Below, piece by piece: positions 11,184 to 22,900 of a stretch of DNA of 64,000 nucleotides. Under the pieces are notes generated by a model. It saw only the letters and a program-made list of their open reading frames with translations. It was not told the DNA's origin and did not search any database. This DNA is from Ianthella basta (lineage: Eukaryota > Porifera > Demospongiae > Verongiida > Ianthellidae). The first letter of the stretch is position 1. Every line of letters starts with the position of its first letter. The stretch is from assembly GCA_964019415.1 (NCBI GenBank), contig OZ025889.1:1701501-1765500 (forward strand). The letters run 5' to 3'. The position numbers and the translations under genes are program-made.

Positions 11184-13673
11184 TGCTGAGTCAGAGTTAG
11201 CAGTTTCTGGAGAAGAACAAGCAAAGGATGTGCTGAGCACGTCATCCATAACATAATTCACTGCATACTAACATGCAGTTTACACATCACAATATTTTGA
11301 GGTCACGATCAACTGCCATCTCATCTGTCTCAGCTCAATTAGTTCATAATACAATTATGCGAACTTTGCAAGTGCATAAATAATTGCAAAAGCACCTTAA
11401 GAGGGGCTTCGAATTCCCTGCCCATGCTAGCACACTAATAAAGGACTATCCCAAAGCACTTTTATTAGTGACATTAAACCACCAATTTTCTCCTCCCTTG
11501 TAAGGGTTACAAAACAGCTATACATAGCTATATCTACTATAGCTAGCTACAAAACAATCTATACTAGTTATAGGTACAAAACAAGACATGCACATAGTGG
11601 CAAAAGGTGGACATGAAATTCTTTTTGGTTAGGCCATATGTGGTGTGTCTGATATATCTACATATGTACACTGCAAACACTGCAACACCTGTATCACTGT
11701 AGGCTTTGATAGCACAGAGAAAGCAAAGCATCTAATATTATTAGTAGAACAAACTGCTGTCTCTATGTTTAAGTATAAGCAACTCCTTCACAGTTGTAGT
11801 AAACTTGCCTAGATTCTGCAGGAGCCCTTTCCAAACAGAAGGATTTTGCAAGACAATATGCTGAAAGAAGAGGAGAAAGGAACAAGACACCTTGTGTTCA
11901 GGTGATCTCCTACACAAGTTGCCTGATATTGCTGTCAAGAGGTCCTATATACCACAAATGACATGAATATTACCAAGACTAAATACTTAGTGATCCCTGC
12001 CACCCTTCATATTATACAGTATACATATACACTATATACTATACTGTAGCTACTGTTCTCAGTATTGACACCACATAATTATACAGTTACACAGCCACAT
12101 TGTCCATATCAATAGCTATACTGACTAATACATACCTAACATGATAGTAGGACAACAACCTGCATAGAGGCAGCCCATGGCCGCCCCTATCTAAACAAAC
12201 ATTTCCTTATTTTATTAGTAGGAAGGAGGACCCAAGGGATCCCTAGTTCCTGGAATTGAGGTGTAAGCTGCAGGGCACAGTTTAATTGCTTGTATTATGA
12301 ATACTGTTAACTGAGAATTAATGTGGTCCTTGATGGATAATGCATAGGGTGTTTCCTACTTTGTTAATAGTATTCATAGTATGGGTGACACCTCCAATAT
12401 TAACCTCATAATTAAACTACACTGAACAGACACACTGCTCCACAAGCAATGTGCATCTTGTGTCCACGTATACTGAAGATGAGTTAGAGAACATAGTTTC
12501 AGCTCAACTATATTATAATAATGCTATACTGTGCATACACAAGGCAGTTCAGATTGCACTTCATGTGTGGTCATGCAGGCACAATATGGGGAATGTGAAC
12601 AAGGCTAGAATGGTTGCTTCGTACCTTCCTTCCACACTCTGATCAAGTATATAGACATATACAGTGCATGGCCTGTACTGTGCATGATACCATACCATGC
12701 ACACTGTATGGTATATGTGTATACAGTAGTACTCACCATTGAGGAATTTGTGTGAGTACATTGCAATCTTTGCATGCCTGTGCATGTGTGCAGATGAACT
12801 GTTACAGCTAACATTGAGCTGAGGTTGCAATGAGGAAGAGATTGTATTAATTTTGCCTCAAGCAACCAGTACTTGATTCATTGCGGTACTCAAGGTACAG
12901 CTGCGGCTTAATGTATGTCTATGATAAGCTGGGTATACATAATTATACCATTGGTCTCTGCTAAAAGGCGATATCCCATATTGATCACTAAAATATAGTC
13001 AGCATTTTGGTAAACAGATCTAAGGTGGCATATGAATACACATATAGCTAGTATGAAGTCTCCCAAGAGGGAACATTTCCTACTTCTGATAACAATATTC
13101 ATTGGACTGCTATTTCCTACTATTATAATATTATTACACTGGTGCCTGTATATTCATGTGAGTCATGAATATAATTATTTCAGCAAGAGCTGTGATTAGG
13201 CATCCAGAACATAAAGGTCTAACATTATGTTGCACAAGAGGGCACACATGTTGACAGTAACGTATCAGCCAATACACAAAGTTGGGTGACTGTGTCCTTC
13301 TTCTGCAATGCTCAACAGTTGCATCTTCAGATTCACGCTAGCTGTTCCCAGCTGCACTCATATAATATTATAATACAATAGCACACAGATGCAGAGTGAT
13401 TGATTGCAAAGGGCATGTACAGATCTAACGGGATGTTAGCCCTGTGCAGCCAGAGATAGCAAAGTACATATTGGTCAATGTTGAATGTGGATTATTAATG
13501 CACCCAGCTGCTATATGTATAGAAAACATACTGTAGACACTTTCCCAGCACTGCTACACTATATGCTTGTCTGTTAGGTATATAAGGCCTATAGATAATG
13601 TATGTAAAGGTAGATTTTAATGTAGTCTTCTACTCCCATATCCCGGTACACTTATAGCAATTCTGGTCCTTTG
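11184..13673. other. Intergenic spacer between genes A and B
   Basis: This holds the upstream region of gene A and the 3' flank of gene B. Several blocks match the B-C spacer in the same order: 11880-11945 with 32391-32465; 12215-12310 with 32968-33060; 12866-12905 with 33196-33250; 13150-13240 with 33665-33750; and 13300-13500 with 33830-34050. A possible poly(A) signal for gene B is at 13616-13621. I see no gene inside. Confidence 0.7.
13616..13621 (-). promoter_or_regulatory. Possible poly(A) signal ATTAAA of gene B
   Basis: The plus strand reads TTTAAT, so the minus strand reads ATTAAA about 55 bases downstream of the gene B stop. It is the only candidate hexamer I noted close by. Without transcript ends it stays tentative. 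Confidence 0.3.
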
Positions 13674-13960
13674 TCAGTTTTCACCAGCAGCAACTTTGTT
13701 TGCAGCAAATGTTCCAGCAACATCATAGCTATGTGGATCATCACCCCACTGATCAGGATCATCGTTCTTGTACAGTTCACAGTCAATCTGAACAGAGTTG
13801 TTGTACTGAGCAATGAGGCTTGAGTGGGTATTCCTAGAAATTCGCTCGCCCAGGTCAAAGCTGAATGTTTGCTTCTGACTTATTACCTTCTCCTTACGGC
13901 ATACTCTTCCATATCTGGTGCTTCTCAGTATGCATACACAGAGCACCACTACAACAATTG
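13674..13960 (-). CDS. Gene B exon 17: rest of transmembrane helix and cytoplasmic tail
   Basis: The 287-nt exon begins [19 protein letters not shown], giving a basic stop-transfer sequence, and ends ANKVAAGEN before the stop. The roughly 75-residue tail has a [12 protein letters not shown] motif shared with gene D (FYDIENTFAANK). No kinase or known signalling domain is present. Confidence 0.82.
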
Positions 13961-16900
13961 CTGCAGGAAGCAACAGGAAGGGCCATATATACAATGAATA
14001 TACCAAGATATGCACACACCTTCTGTAGACTGCATTCATGCACAGACAGAACAATACAGCACCTGCACTAGTGAGCAGGTGTACACCAGCCTCCTCCTAT
14101 ACTATGTGCATGGTGCTGTTTCAAGATAAAGTTACCTGCCAGTAGCACTAATACTGCTAAAGGGATGCCAACTCCAATTCCTATTGGCAAAATCTGCAAC
14201 GGCACAAGAAGATACGGCATGCATTACCTTCAATCTCACCCACTGTACCACATGCACTTTAGTTTCGTGGGGTTTGTGATTCATGGGATTACCATTAATG
14301 CTTGGCAGATTTGTTATTAAATTCATAGGTGCTGGAGCAAATGGTGTTGAGATATTTGGAGGGTTATATTTGCAGATGTGCTGAATTGCATAATTCAATG
14401 CCATTTCCACAGGTGTTCCTGGCAATCTTTGCTTTCTGACGTACAGAGACTGTTTGCTTGTCACAAGAGGTACTTTTCCCATCCCTGCATGCGAAGCCTT
14501 CACCACATTTTGCTCAACTGCACATGTATACTGTGCTCTCTAGCTAGCTACGTGTACATGTACTTCTTCTAGTTGCAGCATCCTACTATAGCTGCGTACC
14601 GTTGAAAGAGGAATAACTTTAGTCAAGTATCTGACACAATGCCACATTTGGTGGTCAAGAATAGGTATGCTTTAATTGTGACCATCAAGAACAATACATC
14701 CCCAGGACAAAGGAACTACAACATGATGAAAGTGAGGGTATATGGTAGTTGACACCAATTTTGCAATCTTGACATGGTTGCTTCCACGTACACATGGAAA
14801 TGTCAAAACGTTCGCCAACTGTTGATCCACGCAAACCAAATACAGTACACTACAAAGTGTGAACTCACTGTGTTTCCATTTGAGGAAGTAGATGGTTCAG
14901 GTGGCACTGTGGTACTTTTGGCTATGGTTGTTAGGAAAGGAGAAGGAATACTCCTTAATTAACTTCATACACAACGAAAATACAGTTATAGAAAAAAAGT
15001 TTTGAATATGAATTATAGCCTCCAACAATGAGAAATCACTATGCATGCACCTACGTCATACATTAATTCTCTATAATTATAGCAATTCATATTTGCCACT
15101 AGATACCCACTTGGGGGAATTCAGCAGTAGCAGCACGTGAGGAAATGTGAGAATGGCTACCTTTATGTAGTTGAAACTGTAGTCACTGTTAGCCTGCTAT
15201 GCTGCATGGATTAAACTTGCATTCTTATTATTATGCCTGCCACCGGATTGCACCCTTTTGAATTGCATGTGTCAGGTGCCTGACTGGAATCACTTCATTT
15301 TTTAAGAGATAGGGATAACACGGAATCTTCACAAGGCATGCAGTGGAATATTTTGAACTGCCCACATGCACTACATTATAGAACATAATCCACACACTTC
15401 TACAAGAGGTAGCACCGATTCCTTCTGTAACGGTTCCCTCAGGGCACTGCAGGCAGTAGTCCTGTCCAGTCAGCATTTGGTAGTACCCAACAGCACACGG
15501 CTCACAGGTGGTCTGTCCGGTACTGGGCTGGTGGTGTCCTGGTGGACATGGGTTACAGTGTGGCTGGCCATCCACAGACTGGTAATGGCCCCTTGGACAT
15601 TGGGTACAGGAGGGGTAGGCATACAGCACAGACCCACCCATCAGTTCAGTGGTGGGTGCTGGGTACTCTCCAGGGAGACATTCAACTGTACATGAGAGTG
15701 GGTGGAAGATGCACCATAATAAACATACAAATTACACCAACTAAGTGTACTAGTTCTCTACACTATCATACCAGAAGAGTATTGTCAGGTATATAAGGTA
15801 TACAGTAATATCATCAGACAGCACAATATCACGTACTGTTTTTAATGGAGATGGTGACAGTTGCCTTTGTACTATAATACAACCAAAAAGTGGCACTACT
15901 TTTGAATATAGTGAGCTAAGTACAAGCTTACCACAGAACATATAGTTGGTTGTGTTCAGTCCCTGCCCAGGAGGGCACCTCCAGATGGCAGTGGTGAGGT
16001 CAACACCACTATACTCAGTCTCGTCACTAGTCACTCCAAGAGAGGTGTAGTTAAGGACAGCCAGAAGCATGTTGAGCTGTTCTGCAGCCATTCTGAGCTG
16101 GTCTTTAGTTGCTGTGAAGTTGTCAAAGAGTTCTGTTAGGGGTGTGGTGTGATCAGGAGCAATGGGCACAACCTCTGTAGCCACAAGGAAGGAGATGCTG
16201 GAAGGAGAGGCCGGGTTGTCAGTGGATGCCTTGAGAAGGGTTACCCCATCTAGGTCCATATGTTCCTGAATGAGTTGTGTGAGCTGGTCTGTAAGTTCAC
16301 TGTTGTCCTCATCCAAGGTAGTGTGAAGAAGGGGATCTATGCCAGTGTCCAGTACAGTAGTGGCTGTTGCTCGTCTTTGTCTTCCTGTCTCACTAAATTT
16401 TACCACAGCTGGAACTACAAACTGTACCACAGACGAGTTCAGAATATATACATAAGCCTGTCTTGAAGGTACCATTCCCTCTTGATTGGCACCTTCACAG
16501 TGGTACCAGCCTTCCAGGTGAGGTTCAGGTTGGGGATAGCGTAGCTCTGTGGATGATTCATTGGGTAGTAGCATTGCCTCTTGTGACCCTGGTGGCCTCC
16601 TGTACCAGCTTATCACAGGTGGAGGGCTGCCTGACACGTTACAATTAAGGACCACCTGGTCCCCACTTTGTGGGTAGGTAGAATAATTAGTTGGATGGGT
16701 CACTACCACAGGAGGAGTGACCACTGTCAAACCAACAGAGATAGATACAGCTGAACCAATGTGATTACTTGCAATGCATCGATATTCCCCAGCATCAGTT
16801 AGCTGAGGAAATTTGACAACAAGTTCACGTCTGGTGGCACCTAGCAAAGTGACATTATCCTTTTGCCATTCGTAATTCAGCGCCCACGGAGAAGTGGCAT

Positions 16901-19900
16901 TGCACTCCAATTGGAAGGTTTCATTGCTTCGAAGGACAATGTCACTCGATTTGTCCAGCTGAACTGAGGGCAAACTTGCACACCAGTAGTCCAGATCTAT
17001 TGCAGAGTTCACAATGTGCACAATCTTATCCATTGATGTAATGGCCTGCTCCAGAGTTAAATCAGTATGGAATGCCAACTTCACAAAGTCTTCCTCAGCA
17101 TTGGGGAGAAGATTCAGAAGATGGTTTGATTCAGGGATCTGTGGGACCTCCAAGGTGCTCTTGATCAGCTCTGTGATGGTAATGATGCAGTCAAGGAAAC
17201 CTGCACATCTGTGATTGGATATGTTTACTGTTGCATTCAACTGATTGCTGATTGCCAGCTGCCATTGAAGGAAGGCCGATTCCGTAGTCATGGCCACCAG
17301 TTCACCAGCAGCAGTGGACAAATCACGTAGTGTAGTGTTCACAGCTTGCACAGCATCAGTATTCAGAGTTTCCATAGCAATGTTGGCAATAGTGACTTGA
17401 GTTAGCTCCACTCCATTAACATTAGTGGAATTGAAAATGGATGAAACATTATTAAAATCAGAAAGATTTTCAGCTATTTCACCAAGTATGCTCTGGACGT
17501 TGGTGGCATTCTCCAGAGATGCTAAGCGTGTCCTTCTGCTGGTGTGCAGCGTCTCTACCATATACTCCACAAGTCCTTTTATCTCATACAAACTGTCACA
17601 CTGAACCTTCCAGTACTCCTCGCTGTCAACATCCTCCAAGGGTGCCAATCTCCTTCTTCTCCTGGTGGATGCCCCTGCAGTGAGTATGTCCTGCACAGCT
17701 CTTGACATATCCTCTGATGAGGTGTACATCGAACGCTCAAAGAAATCAAAATTAAACAAAGTTACAACTTCCTCTGGTCTGTTCAGGTATGGAATTTCAT
17801 AGGAAACCCTCAATGGAACAACTGATGAGAAACCATTGGTGACACTTGCAGTGATGTCAAAATCAATAACAGTCACATTGAAAATGTTAGCTATGTCATA
17901 GATGTTGATCACCTGGTATATTTCTTGCCCTGCCATGTGGATGGCTCTGATTTCTGCTAGATGACGTTCACCAAGCTCAACTCTGGCATTGAGTCTGTTA
18001 AATGCACGCAGCAGCTGATCTGCCATTTGCCGAGCTAGCTGTTCTTCTACATTACATCGTGCTCTCTGTGCAAGAAGTGTCATCAGATTTGATTGGTTTT
18101 CATTCAGCTGCTGAATTAGGTATGCAGGTGACCCAACAGTGGAACTCATATTAGCTAGAAGTGCTCTTCGGCCTAATTGGCAGGCTGCATTTTCCATCAC
18201 ACAATTAGTGTCTGGAACTAGTGATGCACAGTCATCCATCACACTACACTCCTGTGTGACATAACTTGTTGAAATCTGTGTGCATGGCTTGGTACAAGTG
18301 TAGTGCTCCTCAACAAGAACATTTTCAAACCTAGCCCTTATGGCATCCACACGCCTGTCATAAGTGTAACAGCCACCAAAGAGTACAAGACCAACAACAC
18401 ATGGTGCTACAGTAAAAGCACTAAATCCAAACAGGACTGGGGCACAATACACACAAATTGCAGAGATACCACATCTCCTTTCCGTAACGTAGTAAGTAAA
18501 TTTTTCATACCCTGCAAACATCTTCACTTGTTTCATGCGAGTGCATATTGCAGGACACTGCTCAGTCACTTCTGTCTCCACTGGCACTAAGCACTGTGAA
18601 TATGTGATACCAGGAGCACATACTTCCCCACAGGATCGCAATTCACACACCTCATTCAGAGACTGTTGCAGTTCAGCTGCAGCCCCACTGTCCTCAATGT
18701 CCTGCTCCAACTGAGCAATTGCTGCCTCAGAATTGCTAATTTGAGAGTCAAATTGGGCACATCTGGACTCAGCAGCTTGCAGAGCAGCAGAAACATTATT
18801 GTGGTCGTCTTCTACTAGTATCAGTTGGTGCCTGCTGTTGTTTAAGGAGACTTCAGCAAGCTCAATGCGTTCAATAGCCCTGGAGGCAATGTCAGTTAGA
18901 AGGTTGTGGGTTTGCAGTTCAATCTGATTATGCAGTTCAGAACGTTCTTCAAGTCTTCCTTGCAGCCTAAGCTGCATTTCTTCCCAACTCCTGTCCACTT
19001 GAGCGGTGCCAACAAGATGGGTTGGAGTCGAGATCTGCTGAAAAATGCTGGTAAATGCAGTGAATGTTAGCTCTTGTGTGTTAATCTGCAATGGTGCAGC
19101 AGTAAACAAGGCACCCAAGACTGAGATTTGAGCTTGAGGAATGGTGACCTGGTAAGAGCTGTTGGAGGGATCCAGTGCGGCAGTAACCACAGGTTGTTCT
19201 TCACTTGAAATCAGTGTTATGAAAGCATTCATTTGTAGATTAGAGCCACTCCTAGCCCATAGGTGTAATTCAATGTTATCATTCGGAATGTAGTCAGTAC
19301 CACAGAAGGTGGGAGAACCAGACCCGCCTACTGCTAGAATGTTAGTAAAACCACTGAATACAAGCTCGTTGAAAGTGATGTCATGACAGAGAGACCGCAT
19401 GGCAAGTCCTGTGACATCCGCAGTGGCACTGAGGCCCAAGGCCATGTCAACCTGACAAGAGTACTCCAATACCCCACCAACAGATACTGGTTGAATTGCA
19501 AAGATTTCAGAGAGAAGGCTATCTTCTTCTACAGTATAACTGTGGACCAGTTTCATCATAATCATGCGTGAACTAGTACAGGTATCTTGAGATCCTACAA
19601 TCAGGAAAGGGGAGGGGACACATGATGAATTACATAGTACACTCAACACACAGCACATGCAGATGGGATTAACGTGTACTCACTATTGAGTGACATGTAT
19701 CCCCTGTCCACTGCAGTAAAGCGTAGAATCGATGACTCAGTAGTAGTAATGGTCAAAGTGGTTGCCTCAGGTAAGACTACTTGGATGTCTTGATTCAGGC
19801 CTCTGCTGATCAGCTGCAAGTATATGAACAAGCAAACACATGAAACAAGTGTGTGGATCATGTACGTATGCAAGTATGCATATGGCCATTTGTCTGAATG

Positions 19901-22900
19901 TTTCTACCAATACAGTGCCTATTCGAAGTCACAACAAAGAGTCAATTAAAACAATGTAAATGCTCTATAACTGCCTTCAGCTAACCTCTTCAACAGATTC
20001 AGCAAGAATATCGAAATCTCCTTGCATAATCAGCTCGATGACATCGTCATTAACCTGCCAATGACCACTGAGAATGCCATTCAGGGAGATTAGCGGGGGA
20101 TCAAGATGGACTGTAGTGTCAGTTTTGCCATTCCAAAGGTTGTTCCTGTACCTCTCAACAGCAGGAAGAGGTGTCCTCAAAGAGAGTGCCATACCTTCAA
20201 AAGATGGCTGCCACCCATGGTCTCGCCACTCTTGAAAGAAGGGGTCATCCTCCAGCCGCAAACCATCTGGTAAGCTAATGTGAACAGGAGAGTTACTGCC
20301 CTCACACATATCCACTGCTACACAGAACTGGCCATTAGCATTGTGCACCCGAGCAGTAGCTTGGGATATGTCAAGTTCAAGATCACCACGATAGGTGAGC
20401 AGGGAGTGAATTCCTTGTCCCATTCTATTTTTAATGAAATGTGGACAAAACTGTTCATCTGCCAAATCATCTACAGTGACGAGGGATGTGTGGTAGCTGT
20501 CTTGGTAGTGCACACGTTCTGATGGGAGTGTAGTAACAGCCAACCAGTTTGGGATAAGAGGAGACAATTTATTGAAATATGTCTTTGCTAATCCTTCATT
20601 GGCCAGCATCTGTGATGTGTCTGCAGCAGACAGCCTATAGCAGTAGCAGGTCTTATTCCCTGAGTTGGAAGAGCTACACTGAGGTGTGGAGAAACTGCTT
20701 GCGGAAGGTAGTTCAATACACATTGAACATGTTGGGTTACTTGTAGCACCACGTTCAATGTGGTACGAATCAATGACAACTACAGTGTCAAGGGAGAGGG
20801 GCAAGTCCAGCCCATTGCCAGCAACAAAAGAGATGCCTGTTACTACTCTAGATGCATCATTTTCAGCATTACAAGTAGAAGTGATTTCTACAGCGTAGTC
20901 ATTCACAAGACACAAGTAGTTCAGCCAATTTCGATGCCTGCAGCAACTGGGCTCAAGGATCCCTACACTAATGTCACGATTGAAAGCATATTCAGGAAAT
21001 GAGCCCTCAGGCTGAACAATGACATTAATTTTTGCAGGTGTCTCATATTGGCGGTAATCTGGTCCCCTCAGTGCTACTGAGATGTACGTCACCACTTCAA
21101 TTTCCCCAGTGATAGTCACATTGTGTGATGTGGCATTACTGTCAAAGATAATTTGAGGTGGCTTAATCCTAATCCCCCAGCCAGTAGCCACAGTCAGGTC
21201 AGCTATAAGCTCTCTGTCAGGCTTGGCAGAGATTGTAATGCTGAAAGGATGGTGGAATTGTAGCACTGGAATATGCTGAGGGTAAATGTCTACAACACCA
21301 ACTTCACAGCGGTCTCCTTTGTAGCCTGTTCCATCACATACGCAGAAGAATGAGCCGTCATCTAGCTCAGTGCAAGTCCCACCATGGTGGCAAGGGTTGG
21401 GCTGGCAGGGTTGGATTTCTAAGGATAAATGATGGTTAACACTCTTTCATGTTTGTTAACACTGCAACTTGCTGGCTAAAGGTGCTATAACAAGTTACTC
21501 TTACCTTCACAAATAGGTCTGACTGTCCATAGAACAGTTTCGTGTTCAGGGCCTGCTTCACATGTTATCATATTCAAACTGGGGTTTGGGTAGTAATACC
21601 CTGAATTACACTGCAGCCTGCAGGTTGAGTTGAAAGCTGAGTTACATGGAGACACAACAAAAGTGTTGTCATTTCCTTGCAACTCTGGACAGTGGAGTAT
21701 ATTGCATGTGGTAAGTTGCCCAGTCCATGTGTTGTTTGGCTGACAGAACCTCTCGTCAGAGCCCAGTAGTTCATAGCCAGGGTCACAAGTGAAGCGGCAG
21801 ATCTCATCTGTGACTTGTTCACCAGTGCAGAACATACCACCATAGAGGGGGGCATAGAGGGTCGGACAGGGTTGGGCTGGAAATGCAATGGCCAGGGGTA
21901 GAAATGCATTCATGTGATTAACAGCTAACACCATATAATTGAATATCTAGCTATAATAGACTGGCTTAGTTTGTTAGTAGTTATATGCGTAAAATTACAA
22001 CTATCATAGCCCCACCCACACATTTCACATATATTGCACAATAGAAAAATTAATTAATTAAAAATTAATATAGCTTATAATGCAATATGGATATTATAAT
22101 TATAATGACAAGTCACTAATTATAATGACATTTCACTTATATTATTACATACTGCTGATGAAATGTTTGGGTTGGTAAGCACCACATATGTACATACATG
22201 CAAGGTGTCCATAATTGTATCTTTAGTACACAAATAGCCAGTATGCTGTACTATACTATGTGCAGCTTATGCAGAGGCTTCCATTGTCATGGTATAGCAT
22301 GCATACTGTATGACATCATGTGTTAATGTCACATCCATATATAGTGATGTTATCATACAGCACACCATGTACACTCACCCACACAAGTGAAGCCATCTTC
22401 TTGTAGTGTGTATCCTGGTCTACACGAGCAGTAGTGGCTCCCAATGGTATTGTGACACATGTGGTCACATCCGCCATTATTAGTGTCACATTCATTAACG
22501 TCTGATGCGGTGGGTAGGAAGAGGAATACAGTTGCATTATTTGTACTACCAGGTATCATTAACTCTCAACTGGAAACATGCATTTGAAGTGGACTCGTGG
22601 CTTCTATAATAATGACAATTAAAATGAGAAGTCCATGCAGTGGCAGTGACAGAGCAGTATATGTATACTGCAACCTCAAACTAATACAGCATATAAAATA
22701 TGTGGCCAGCTGATCTGAAATAAATGGCTTGCATCAGGGCTTGATTTACATATACAATTTGAAATTTAGATGCACAGTTATAAAGTAGAACTTTAACAGC
22801 TAGTGTACAGTGGAACCTCACTTATCCGGTTGTCGAAGTTCCGGGCGCCTCGGTCTACCGGGCAGGTGTTATAGCAAGCTGGCCATTTTATTACTACTAC

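Noticed and set aside
15366..15796. Plus-strand ORFs opposite exon 14 of gene B, and the like opposite C
   Set aside because: They are antisense shadows of the Cys-repeat exon with no independent motif or splice logic.
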